NCBI GenBank assembly: GCA_034336665.1
Contig: CM067565.1
Coordinates: forward strand, 82,338,858 to 82,402,857
Direction: 5' to 3'
Length of the DNA stretch: 64,000 bases
Origin: Luscinia megarhynchos
Lineage: Eukaryota > Chordata > Aves > Passeriformes > Turdidae
Shown piece after piece: positions 36,357 to 46,285 of the stretch. Within the stretch, counting starts at the first letter, position 1; the number at the start of each line of letters is the position of its first letter. Both the position numbers and the translations under genes were made by a program. The notes below the pieces were generated by a model. The model was not told where the DNA came from, ran no database searches, and was given only the letters and a program-made list of their open reading frames with translations.

Positions 36357-38151
36357 AGCAGCCAGGTTTGTAAGGGAAGCAAACACTACTCATTTAGTCA
36401 ATACATTATTAAATTAAATGCTCATCAATATGTTTTACACTCACAACAACTCTACTTTTAATGATGACATGGTAATTCAAGATCACTTATTGAGAAACAG
36501 GCCTCATCAAGGAACTAGAATCAGTAGAAAAATGTGCTACTTGTGTTATTATGGCCAGGCTGGAGTCAACAGAAAAGCAGCAGGCATCCTGAATTAAACC
36601 TTGCAGGAGTCTGCTCACTTTTGTAGGTTGTGGATAAGATTTTATTGAAGTGAATCTATTAATTCTACTGCTTACCAAAATCAGAGGTGAGGAGCAGCAG
36701 GCTTCAATGTTGGGAATGAATGTCATTTGCTGCATGTCATGAATTAGAGAATATTTGTATCAAATACCTCGTATGGCTTTGCAGGTGTACTTCAATCCTG
36801 AGATGCAGCACCGTCTGCTGGTGGATCATGTATTTCTTTTGATTCACCTTGGCATTTGCTCATACATCCCTTGTGCAGCTGCAGCCAGGCCTCTCATGTG
36901 TAATGCTCAATAGCTTCCTTCACATTAAATAAGGGCAAAGTTACATCACAACCCAAAATTCATTTCAAGCCCTCAAACAGGTAGGCTTGTTTCATTTGAG
37001 GGAGCTGACTGTAATAGCTTACCTATGTTTCTAAGAAATGCTCCAAATCTCTTGTTATGATAATTCTCTTGCCTTTGTAATGTAGTTCAGAAAATCTAAA
37101 TATGATGAATTCAGCTTCACCAACAGTCTAGGATTAATTATTTTGCTTGTTCCAACTCTTATTCAAAGAGGGGAGTTAGGATTATGTCAAGTCTGGTCAT
37201 CAGCATCCATTAAAAAAATCTTTGTGGAGTTTAAGTAAAGTCTGTTTGAAACTATATGAGAATTCTTTTCCTAAGCTAATGAGAAACTGTCTTCTGACAC
37301 ATTGCAATGTGGTCTACCTTTTCTTTTTGTCTGTGACTCATTGACTTCTTTTTTCTTAACTGTACAGAATGGAAGTTCTTTGCAACTCCTGGTGCCCAGA
37401 TCAAAAGTAGAAATGAAGATAGAAGTAATATTAATGTCCTTTTCTAATATCTACTTTGGAAAAAAAATTGGATTTGTTCATATTTCAGTCTTACTTTGCC
37501 TGAAAGATTCTGGATTTTGTCTGAACTTGCTCTGAATCTAATAGTACGGTTTCATGAGATTGCCTGTTACCACCACTGTTCTTTGCAAAAGCTTAATATG
37601 ACCAGTTTTTCTGCTTTTAGTGCTGCTTTCTATAAGAAATATTTTAAACCACAGAGATGGTTTCCACCACTTAGCTGAAGATGGTTCATATTTCATTCTC
37701 TGTAGCCTTGGTTCTCCTTTTTGCCTTCTTGTCACAATGGAAGTAAAATTCAGTTTCTTCTACTTTAAAGAACCTGTCCTGATGCCAGGACTCCTGAGTT
37801 CTTGAAATACTGCCCAATCCTCCCTTCTGCTTTTAATTTCTTTTCAGTCTTAATACAAACTATTAGTTAAACTCTTCTTTCAGCTCAATTCCATCCCATT
37901 TTAGACCTACTTTCCTTCCACTATAACTTGCTGAGACTTTTTTTGCCAAAATTTAGCACTTTTTTTATAATTAGATTCCAGATTCATTGCCAACTTCCTT
38001 CCCCATTAGCTGCATAAAACTCAATCAAGAGCTCTCTGTGAGAGATCTTCAACTTTAACCTCCATGACCATCTTTTTCATGTTCTCCCACCGATTTCCCT
38101 TCTCTTTTAAAATACCCTGCATAAAAATTTTTCTTCCCCTTTCTCACACGT

Positions 38152-38504
38152 CATGGTTTAACCTCAGACAGCAGCTACGCACCATGCAGCCACTTGCTCA
38201 CAATCCACTTTGGTGTGATGATTGAAGGAATACAAGTGAGAAAAACTCTTGGGTTGAGATAAAGACTACTAAAGCTACTTCCCACTGGCAGGCAGGTGTC
38301 CTCCCAACTTCTTGCACACCTCCAGCCTCTGCCTGCTGTCAGGGTGGGATGAGAAGCTGAAAAAGCCTTGGCACTGTGCAAGCCCTGCTCAGCAATAACA
38401 AAAGCATCTCTATATTACCAAAACTCTTCAGCACAGATGCCAAACATAGCCCCATACTAGCTGCTGTGAAGAAAATTAACTCTATCCCAGCCAAAATCAG
38501 CACA
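38152..38504 (-). mobile_element. Solo LTR of an avian endogenous retrovirus, internally deleted
   Basis: The two ends match, from memory, the ends of a common avian ERV LTR: TCATGGTTTAACCTCAGACA at 38152 and a CTCTATCCCAGCC-type end closing in CACA at 38504. Middle boxes such as TTGGGTTGAGATAAAG and GATGAGAAGCTGAAAAA are also present. The family's TATA-containing middle appears missing between about 38272 and 38295, so it is probably promoter-dead. In its own sense it runs on the minus strand, antisense to GLP1R. No internal viral genes flank it and no clear target-site duplication was seen. Confidence 0.6.
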
Positions 38505-40545
38505 TCATAGGAGTTTTGTTCTTGGTATTCTTTTCTCTGTATAGCTTATTTCTGGGGAATCTTACCAACACAGGGAAGTTAGTAGGATGATTATTTTGCT
38601 GAAAGATCTGTAGATCTACTTCTGTGCTCAGGAACTGCCTCTGAAAAATAAATCTTAACCAATTCCAAAGCCATCTAGGTGAAAGCTCAATTCAACCCAG
38701 GCAAGCAGAGTTGCTCCCTACCCTCTTCCTAACTCCTGGAGTGAAAACTGGTATTATGCCAGTCATATCCATTCCTAAGACAGACCCTACTGTCTTTTGT
38801 TCAGGTCTTCCATTCACTTTATCTCAATTTTGCAGGCTGTTTGTATCATAGCTCAAGCCTGTCATGTCTAGCTGGAGTAAAGACTCATTTCCTTCCTTTG
38901 ACTGACCTAAAGGAACCTATTTCTATTGCTCATTGACTTACTCTGTCAGTCACTATGGTCATGCTTTCATTCAGGATTTGCCAGTAAATGCCTACAGCAG
39001 CTTTTTCCCAGTGCTGCCTTATTGTTTTCCATGCCCACAAAAGCTGCCAAGTACTGGAGCAGTAATATGGTCAATTCTTTTCCTGCAGACACCATGGTTC
39101 CTGCATTTCTGCCTTCGTCTGACCATTCTCCCTCATTCTTTTAAGTCTTCACAGTGTCTTTCTCTGGTGTCTTTGTGCACCTTTCACACAAGAAAACCCC
39201 CTTAGCATGGTAAAATACAAGCATCAGTCTCAGCATTTTTCCTTCTGACCCATTTGGTTGTGACAGTGGAGGTGAGATTCTGGATTCTGACAGATTGTCA
39301 GAAACAGAGATGCAGCTGGTTCCAACAGAACAATCAATACAAGGGCTCTGTAGCCCAGAGCTGACAAGCACTGATAGAGGTAGCCACCAGGGGAAGACAA
39401 TTAGTTTTGTAAGGCTTTGCTCCTTTTTTAGGACTGCCTCTCAAATTCAGTATTTCACAGTGAATAAACAAAAAAAGAAGACATACAGCAGCTGGTTCCC
39501 TAGGAAGTGTCCCTCAGAATATGAAGGTTTCAACAGCCTGGGCATGATGACAAATCTGTGCTGAAACTGCCATCAACCTACTTAGTCTCTTTGGTAGTCA
39601 GTACAAGATCCTAAAATAAAAGAAAAAGCATCCCTCCAGAGAAAGCCCCCTTTAAGTGACCCACCTACAGTGAACTTACTTCCTAGCTAAAGTACACACA
39701 ATAATGAACTTATTACTGTGGACTCCTGCCTTGATTCTAGGATAACAAGTGTGAAATTTTATGTCCTCTGCCTTATGTGTTAAAAGCTAATGGAGGTTCT
39801 TTCTTCAGTCAAGTGGCAAGAACTTTGCTGGTGGAACAGGAAGATCTAATTCTGTTCTTGTTTAGCAGTTGCAAAATCCGGGATAAACCTCCAAACCAGT
39901 GCAGAGGTTACACAGTTTAACCCAGAACCTGTGACTAGATGAGCATACTTTGTAGCTTTAAAAAAAGCTAGTATCTGGAATGAGATACTATAACTGGGGA
40001 AAAAGTAGAATCTTGAGCTTGCTTAAGTGTTGTTTTCAAGTCTGAATATACATTTGGTTTTGTATGAAATAAAAAGAACCCATCTAAATATTCAAAGAAC
40101 AAAAACAATCCAAGACATAATAATGTTTAAATCAAACCAGAAGTTGGAGCTCTTAAGAATACCTGTGGTGCAATATTGAGCAGAAAGCCGAGTCTTTTCA
40201 GCTGTTTCATGGCTGATAAGCAAAGTCAGTTTAATTGTTAGTACTGGTAGGTCATGGACTACAATCAGTATTGCGGGTGAATACAATTTAGAGCAAAATA
40301 ATGAAGGTCCATAAAAGAGCTTTTTTTCTACAAGCAAAAATGAACGTCATCATTATTTTAAATGTGGAATGGCTTACAATGGATTAATGAGATAATTGGA
40401 TCATTGGAAGCAATAATATTGCAGGTTTAAAGCACTTCCAGCTTTACTCAGTAGTGTGGTATGCTTACTTTTTTCTGATGGAGTCATTTAAAGAGGTGAT
40501 TAGTTCTGCATTCATTCCTTTTGTTTCCTTCTTTGCTTATGTTAG

Positions 40546-40713
40546 GTTCAGATGGAGTTCCGGAAAAGCTGGGAGCGCTGGAGATTGGAACACTTGTATG
40601 TCCAGAGAGACAGCAGTATGAAACCTCTGAAGTGTCCAGCCAACAGCATCAGTAGTGGGGGCACAGTAGGCAGCAGTGTCTATGCTGCCACTTGTCAGGC
40701 CACATTCAGCTGA
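40546..40713 (+). CDS. GLP1R: GLP1R exon 13 (helix 8, C-terminal tail, stop)
   Basis: Fifty-five codons and a TGA. It encodes helix 8 (Phe-Arg-Lys-Ser-Trp-Glu-Arg-Trp) and the serine-rich tail, with Lys-Pro-Leu-Lys-Cys-Pro holding C438. The acceptor is gttag. The tail has the same length as the human tail but ends Cys-Gln-Ala-Thr-Phe-Ser, so the last human cysteine position is Phe. The Ser/Ser/Thr clusters that serve as kinase sites for arrestin recruitment are retained in pattern. Confidence 0.97.
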   Translation, partial: VQMEFRKSWERWRLEHLYVQRDSSMKPLKCPANSISSGGTVGSSVYAATCQATFS

Positions 40714-43700
40714 GACTTCTGCAGGTGAATCAGACTGAGAACAATGAACTGTATAATCCACCTGAAAACCCTTAAATACCCAAGCAAGTGGCTTAAGTTT
40801 GCCATCTCCAGCAAGAAACTTAAGCATATGCTGCTCATCTGCCTGCAGGCTGTTGGACAAAGGTTTCTAGGGAAAGCAATCTGCTAATGTAATCAACACA
40901 TCAGAGGAAAAATTGCTCACGTCTAAAGAAAGTTAAAAGAGTTTCTTCCTATTTGCACACAAGGCCTCCGGGGGTCCAAAACTTAAGCGTAGCATTGATC
41001 CAGTCTGAAACCACAGGGTCAATGGCTTATTACTGTTGAGTGGGTGAGCTGAGTGTTCGGCTGATTAAATTACAAGGATATAGAATATGATTATTGCCAA
41101 AAAATACATTTAGACTTTTCTGGGGATAGGGTAAGGTGCCATCACCATTTTTAGAAAAAAATAATTTAGCGGGACACAACTTGTGTTTCAGGGAAGGATC
41201 AGTTTTGTAGCAGGGGTTTCTAAAGCTGAAGTTGCAAAAATGCTAATCTGTTTTCTGGGTAGGTGAAGGACAGCATCCTGAAGGTCTGTCAATATACAGC
41301 AGTTAGTGTAGTGAACACTTCTGAATGCTATCTTTAAGCTTCACTTAAAAAATATAAAAACCCAAACAAAAATGCAGTACGTGTTAGGAACCTCCTCTGC
41401 TAGGAATAGGTGCACGTTATCTCAGTTGAAATGGATGGAAATGTCCCCTGCATGCACAGCCCTCCATTGTCAGTGCTAGTCTGCCCACCTGGTGGGCACA
41501 CAGGCGTTCATAGGGGTGGAGTGATCTCTTGTTTCAAGAGAATGTTTCCTGTCTGAGCTTTACTCTGCTTCTTATGGATGCAGATGCACAGAAGTCAGCT
41601 TGCCCCTGCTGGTCTCGGCAGACCTCTCCTTGCAAAGATTCGGTAGTTGGCAGTGTGCACTCACTTTTGTCTCCCGTCCGGCCTTGGTCCTTGTCTCCTG
41701 TGACACGCGGTACCCACGTGTGCGCAGGGGAGGTGGCCCTTGGTTCAGCACCCAGGACAGCTCCTGCCCCCCTTCCCGGGGTGGGCTGCCATCCCCCAGA
41801 GCCCGCCAGCTTCCCACCGGCGGCATTCCAAAAAAACCCCAAACAAAGCCAACATCTTCAAACAAAAAGTCCTGAACTCCATGAGCTTTTCCCTATCTGT
41901 TTAACTGACTGCATCTGCACTGTGTAGTGTGTTCCCTCCCTGATGTTGACAAGAGTTGCTGGGGACAAGTAGAAGTACCTTTACAAACAGGATGTGATAG
42001 GTTGCATCACTTAGTAACAAGCTTTGCACATCTTTACTCTGCTCTTACTTGGGCTCCCTTTACAACAAAGAGGCAAAGTGCCAAAGACTAGCTCTGAGAA
42101 TCTTCCTGCTCACAGATTTCTTGTAATTAATAAGTAACTTCCGTGGCAAAGCAGTTGCAACTACTCAGCAGAAATAACCCTCCCTATTTTCAAGTCTCTT
42201 TGCACTTGCATTCACAGCCCCTATTGCCAGGAAAGTGGACTGGATATTCTGGGATGTAACTCAGCATCTTTCCTGCCTGAAGCTAGATTGCTTTGCATGG
42301 GATTATTTAATCATTGTATTAGAATCCTAATTGCCAACAGCATGGATTAGTTTTGCAATCATAAGGTTAGAATTGAATTAAAGAGGATGTGTTACCTTCT
42401 TCTGCTCTAATGCTTGTAATTGAGCTCCAGGGAGAAAGACATGTTTGCAGAAATCCACCACAGTTCTCAGGCTGGCTTATGTGTCTTCAGCGTGTTGGCT
42501 TCTCTGCAGGCTGCTTCCAGGCCTTCCCTCCCTAACACCAGTTACAAAGCTGACTTTGGAATGAAGCACTTCAGGTTCTTTTGTGTGTTTAATAACTACC
42601 TTCTGTCTTGTGTGAGCATCAATACAATACTTGTCTACTACATGCAGGTGTTAACTCTGTCCTGCAAGTTAATTAATCAGCTTCCTGTATGTACAGAATA
42701 TGCTTGATGTTTCTATCTAACATCTACCCTGAAGTGCTAAGAATAAGAAAAAAGTGCTAAAGATTGTCACTGGCAGGTGAAAGGGCAGCATGGTGACAGA
42801 TGCAATTTACAGCTGTGGCTTAATAAACACGGGGGGGAATAATTTCACTCGATTAATATTCAAGAGTGGATGCTGGTCCTGCTTAGTTGTGTGCAAACCT
42901 GGGAAAAAATTTCTGCTGCTTACGCAGCTGTTGGCAAGATCATAGTTTTGCTATAAAAACAGGAAGTTACAGAAGTGTTTTAACTCACTACTGTGCTGGA
43001 CAAACAAGGGTATGTAACAAATGAAAGAGGACAGACAAGGGAATAAAGAGCATTTCCAGCTTGTCAGGCTTTTGTATTAGTAAACCATTCTTGTCCCTCC
43101 TGCCCATTTGTGAACTGAGGGCTTTGGGCCCACAGGAGTAACTCCAGTTAACTTGGTGACTTCTGCTTTCTTAGAATATAAGAGAAAAGTAAGGTAACAA
43201 AGTGAGGTCTTAACCAAGCAGAAGGCTGCAGAGAAAATCTTTTTCACCCTCTAATTAAGCTCTCACTTGTTCAAACCTTTTTAAATCCCCTGTCAAACAA
43301 CTCAGTGAAAGTCATTACCACCAGGCAGAATTACAGTATTTGTGTATTTAGACTGTGCAAGGCCTCAATGCCAATTTCTCCATCATACTTTATCTACTTC
43401 AGTAAAACCTTTTACAAACCTTTGTTATTCGTGCCATCTCTATTTCACAATGTGTAATGTACATTTATTTGAGTAGCATGAAATAAGCAAACCAACACAA
43501 AGCACTGGAACAGATGAACTGTGTCAATTTTTATTTCTTGTGCCTTTTGGCTTCATGCTCACTTACTGTGGTAACTTGTTTCATGAAGCATTAAATACAA
43601 GAGTCTATAAATCCACCTGGACATAATGCAGCTAGAGTTTATAGCAAGTGAAAACTTTATTTCCAGCATTGCTGCTACGAATTTTTATAATTTCATGGAT

Positions 43701-43870
43701 CTTACCTTATATTTAATATTTATTTGCATGTATTTCCTTGTTTTAAAAAAATACCCACAGAACTGAACTGTACAAAATGTCACATTATCAACTCCCCATA
43801 AACACTATGCTGATGTTTATTTTTATTGTTGTGAATAAATTTTCAACTCACAAAATGCCATTGCTTACAG
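40714..43870 (+). other. GLP1R: Probable GLP1R 3' UTR and flank
   Basis: Untranslated sequence after the stop. AATAAA hexamers lie at 42822, 43042 and 43834; the last is followed by a GT-rich stretch near 43870 and is my preferred end. The true cleavage site is not decidable from sequence alone. A GC-rich, CpG-bearing block interrupts the AT-rich sequence at about 41590-41830. Confidence 0.45.
43834..43839 (+). terminator. Candidate GLP1R polyadenylation signal
   Basis: An AATAAA hexamer, with CAGGTGTTTTGAG about 30 bp downstream as a possible GU-rich element. Alternatives are at 42822-42827 and 43042-43047. Confidence 0.35.
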
Positions 43871-44461
43871 GTGTTTTGAGTATCATCTCTTTCTTACCCT
43901 GTAATGAGAATACTTTTTAAGAAAGGAAAGATGCACAGCCTATGGTTATTCCAAGGAAACAATGGTTTATATGTGTGTGTCCACTACCAAGAGGCCTTTG
44001 TCTCTGCTGAGCCTATGCTAATCAAACCCAAAATGCAGCATGCTATAGAGTTAAAAGGAATCAGTAAGAATAATGGAAACTCTGGGGGGTTTCTACTGGA
44101 GGATGGTAGAATTTGTGCAAAATTTTCTGCCTTTAAATAGCAGGACTTGGAATTTTTGCAACAGCCTAAGATAGGAACTATGAGTGCTGTGGAGAGCTAC
44201 TGGGAGATGTTCAGCAGTGTTAACATATTACATGTGCTTTAATCTATTACTCATCTTATTAGTCCAGTTAAATTCAAAGTACCACTTTCTTTTGTTCCTA
44301 CAATCAGTGATGAAACCTGTGTTGAGTCAAGCCTTAACAATGTCTTTAACTGTTAAATTAGAAAAGACATAACGGAACAGGATGTGAAAGATCAGTTTGT
44401 GACTTTTCTTCTCAACTCTGTCCTCAGTTCTAGCAGCTGCTATTCAAAATGATGACTTAAT

Positions 44462-44640
44462 GAATCATAAATTTGTTATGGTTGGGAAAGACCTTTAAGA
44501 TTCTTACGTCCAGCTGTTTGTGTAGCATCACCACCATGTTCAACACTAAACCATGTTCTGGAATGCCACACCCATGTGTTTTTTACATGCTTTGAGCAGT
44601 GGTGACTTTGCTGAGCAGGTCTGGCTCAGTGCAATGATCT
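44462..44640 (-). mobile_element. CR1 3' end fragment, antisense
   Basis: The plus strand begins AATCATAAATTTGTTATGG and runs through boxes for TTGGGAAAGACCTTTAAGAT and CACTAAACCATGTTCTG, the reverse complement of a CR1 3' end (CR1-Y-like from memory). It lies between the convergent GLP1R and SAYSD1 3' ends. The right boundary is approximate. Confidence 0.7.
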
Positions 44641-45049
44641 ACATACTAAAAACAGAAGTGAGTCATACACATACACCTGCTAGGAGTAAGTATTTTTTGG
44701 CTAGCAATTATGAAAACTGTAGTATGAAGCAAAAAGGGAATTATAATCTGATGTTTGTGTTAGATGGAAGACCCAAAGCAGCAGCCTATTTTAGGTAAAT
44801 GGCTATTGCTTCACGTCGTTTCTTCGGAATGAGGTTTCCAGCTGGTGCAGCAGGGCCCTTCTCCTGCAGGTGTCGTCAGACGCCAGCCTCGCCATTCTGT
44901 CACCTGTGGCGAAGCCCGGGAGCTGAAGCCCTCCAGCTGACACGCTGGCAGCCGCAGCTGCGCCGCGGCCGTGCCTCTCCAGCTCCCCAGCGGCCGAAAC
45001 AGCTGCCCGGCCCCAGGAAACGAGACCAGAGCGCAGGCTTTGCTACGGC

Positions 45050-45055
45050 TTTATT
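45050..45055 (-). terminator. SAYSD1: SAYSD1 polyadenylation signal
   Basis: TTTATT on the plus strand is AATAAA in the SAYSD1 sense, about 110 bp past the stop codon. Cleavage would fall near 45030, giving a very short 3' UTR. Confidence 0.7.
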
Positions 45056-45166
45056 GGGGACAGGGGGCCAGCAGTAAGGCTCGGCAGGTTTTTTGCACAG
45101 GAACAAACCCCATTTCAGTCCCGCAAGCCGCGGCTCCTCCTGGGCGCAGTCCCGCCGGGCCGGGCG

Positions 45167-45457
45167 CTAGCTGCCCGCCGCGGGCCGGTAGTGCAGCTCC
45201 CGCTCCAGCTGCTCGGCCGTCAGCGTCCCGGCGATGGCGGCGCAGCCGGGGTTGAACACGGAGTAGGCGCTGAGCTCGCCGGGCCGCCGCTCGGCGGGGC
45301 CGCGGGTGCCGGCGTACATCCAGTAGAGCAGGGAGAGGACGAAGAAGGGCAGGCCGAGCTCCAGCTCCGCGAACAGCGCCAGCAGCACGGCCCACAGCAG
45401 CACCTTCAGCAGCAGCGGGCGCGCCCACACCGGAGCGGCCGCCGCGCCGGCACGGAC
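45167..45457 (-). CDS. SAYSD1: SAYSD1 exon 2 (membrane segments and SAYSvFN domain)
   Basis: Encodes residues 54-149 and the TAG stop of SAYSvFN domain-containing protein 1. A hydrophobic stretch at about residues 68-83, a Glu-Leu-Glu turn (84-86) and a second stretch at about 88-101 look like membrane segments. They are followed by the diagnostic SAYSVFNPG (116-124) and the conserved end TAEQLERELHYRP. SAYSD1 is an ER-membrane protein reported in mammals to recognise UFMylated ribosomes at stalled translocons and help clear blocked nascent chains. The acceptor, read on the minus strand, is ctccgcag, and phase 0 matches exon 1. Confidence 0.95.
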   Translation of the reverse strand, partial: VRAGAAAAPVWARPLLLKVLLWAVLLALFAELELGLPFFVLSLLYWMYAGTRGPAERRPGELSAYSVFNPGCAAIAGTLTAEQLERELHYRPAAGS

Positions 45458-45535
45458 CTGCGGAGGCGGCGGCGGGACGCGGCGTCAGGCACCGGCCGGC
45501 CGCCGCACCCCCGCCCCGCCCGCCTCGGCGCTCAC
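45458..45535 (-). other. SAYSD1: SAYSD1 intron, 78 bp
   Basis: Read on the minus strand it starts gtgagc and ends ctccgcag. It is extremely short and GC-rich. Reading through it in the exon 1 frame meets a stop, so splicing is needed to make the product. Confidence 0.9.
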
Positions 45536-45694
45536 CTGAGCGCCGCCGCCCGGGCCCACCGCAGCTGCCCGCGGTCCCTCGGCGGCCTCCGCAGGCGCGG
45601 CCTTTCCCGGCGGCTCGGCCGGGCACGGAGCGGCGGCAGCGCTGCCGCGGGCGGCGCGGAACTGGGCGAGGCGCCGCTCCACGGCCGCCGCCAT
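45536..45694 (-). CDS. SAYSD1: SAYSD1 exon 1 (N-terminus)
   Basis: Encodes residues 1-53, beginning Met-Ala-Ala-Ala-Val-Glu-Arg-Arg-Leu-Ala-Gln-Phe-Arg-Ala-Ala-Arg. The Glu-x-Arg-Leu-Ala-x-Phe-Arg-Ala-Ala-Arg core matches the N-terminus of human SAYSD1 and supports this ATG, which sits in a good context (tcggccATGG on the minus strand). The rest is Ala/Pro/Gly-rich and probably disordered. With exon 2 the protein is 149 residues, shorter than the roughly 180 of human; the missing part is the linker before the membrane segments. It is convergent with GLP1R, as in mammals. Confidence 0.92.
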
Positions 45695-45860
45695 GGCCGA
45701 GCCGCGCCTGCGCCAGGACCCGTGAGGGGAGGCGGGAGGAGGCGGGGCCGGGGGGCTGCCGGAGGGGCTGGGAGCGGGGTTGGGAGCGGGCTGGGAGCGG
45801 GGCTGGGAGCGGGGCTGGGAGCGGGCTGGGAGCGGGGCTGGGAGCGTGGTGGGGAACTCT
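45695..45860 (-). promoter_or_regulatory. Probable SAYSD1 promoter region
   Basis: The GC-rich sequence just upstream of the SAYSD1 ATG has an Sp1-like box (ggcggggcc, 45741-45749) and then a G-rich minisatellite. No TATA box is evident, consistent with a CpG-island promoter. The transcription start is not determined. Confidence 0.5.
45764..45845 (+). repeat. G-rich minisatellite, 7 units of 11-12 bp
   Basis: Seven tandem units of ggggctgggagc, three of them variants (one C-to-T change, two lacking one G), lie 70-150 bp upstream of the SAYSD1 ATG. The plus strand carries dense G3/G4 runs, so quadruplex formation is possible. Confidence 0.95.
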
Positions 45861-45965
45861 GGCTGCTGTGCACCTCCTCGCCGGCCGGGACGGATGGCAG
45901 AGCCGCCGGTTCGCTCTGCAGGAAAGCTGTCATTCGCCACAGGCCTCTCGTGTTTTGTTTTCACA

Positions 45966-46285
45966 CAATTAGAGTTGGAAAAGGCGTCTGAGTTATAGTC
46001 CACCCTTGACCAAATACCAATTCAAAATAGATCAGGGCATTAAGTGCCATGTCCCGTCATTTCTTGAACATCTCTAGAGGCGGCGAGTCCATCCCTCCCT
46101 GGGCAGGCCATTCCAGTGTCTAATGAGACCTTTTGTGAAGAAATCCCTGCTGCCATCCAACCTCCACCTCACCTAAGGCTGTGTCCTCTTGTCCTGTCGC
46201 CGTTTGCCTGGGAGAAGGGGCTGACCCTTACCTGGCTACAACCTGCCCCAGGCCACCTCCTCCCTGGGCTAAACAGCCTCAGTGT
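45966..46285 (-). mobile_element. CR1 3' end fragment, antisense
   Basis: The plus strand reads as the reverse complement of a CR1 3' region: AGAGTTGGAAAAGGCGTC, then CCACCCTTGACCAAATACCA, AAGTGCCATGTCCCGTC, a CTGGGCAGGCCATTCCAGTG box, TCCTCTTGTCCTGTCGCCG, and a final GGCTAAACAGCCTCAG. It resembles CR1-Y from memory. Its 3' end points toward SAYSD1, about 270 bp upstream of that gene's ATG. Confidence 0.85.

Larger units (their letters stand above)
35687..40545 (+). other. GLP1R intron 12
   Basis: A 4859-bp intron. It contains a tetranucleotide run (ATTC)4 at 36341-36356 and an internally deleted, antisense LTR at about 38152-38504. No other feature is supported. Confidence 0.85.
11007..40713 (+). 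other. GLP1R: GLP1R gene, partial (exons 4-13, stop codon included)
   Basis: Ten exons on the plus strand join in phase into 366 residues plus a stop. They match the glucagon-like peptide-1 receptor, a class B1 GPCR that binds GLP-1 at the plasma membrane and signals mainly through Gs and cAMP. Aligned to the human receptor, the piece corresponds to about residue 95 to 463 and has the same C-terminal length. It retains both ectodomain cysteines encoded here (C104, C126), the C226-C296 extracellular disulfide, the class B polar network (H180, E247, T353, Y402), peptide-pocket residues R190, K197, W214, R310, E364 and R380, and C438, the palmitoylation site known in the human receptor. The ectodomain-to-TM1 linker is three residues shorter than in human. 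GLP2R and GCGR were considered, but the tail and the [14 protein letters not shown] TM2 favour GLP1R. Exons 1-3 are not visible and should lie upstream of the window. Confidence 0.95.
44870..45760. promoter_or_regulatory. CpG island covering SAYSD1
   Basis: Sharp rise in GC and CpG density compared with the roughly 40% GC surroundings. It covers the SAYSD1 3' flank, both coding exons, the intron and the start region. The whole gene lies inside the island, as is usual for a small housekeeping gene. Confidence 0.75.

Noticed and set aside
41529..41927. 132-codon open frame and overlapping minus-strand frames
   Set aside because: No recognisable domain; several frames are open at once because of the local GC-rich composition.
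45191..45991. 266-codon open frame on the plus strand
   Set aside because: It is the opposite-strand shadow of SAYSD1 and its GC-rich promoter; the protein is low-complexity Gly/Ala/Arg and includes the minisatellite translated as repeats.
45485..46003. Longer SAYSD1 N-terminus reading upstream of the chosen ATG
   Set aside because: The extra residues are the translated minisatellite and CR1 sequence; the known N-terminal Glu-Arg-Arg-Leu-Ala-Gln-Phe motif starts at the chosen ATG.
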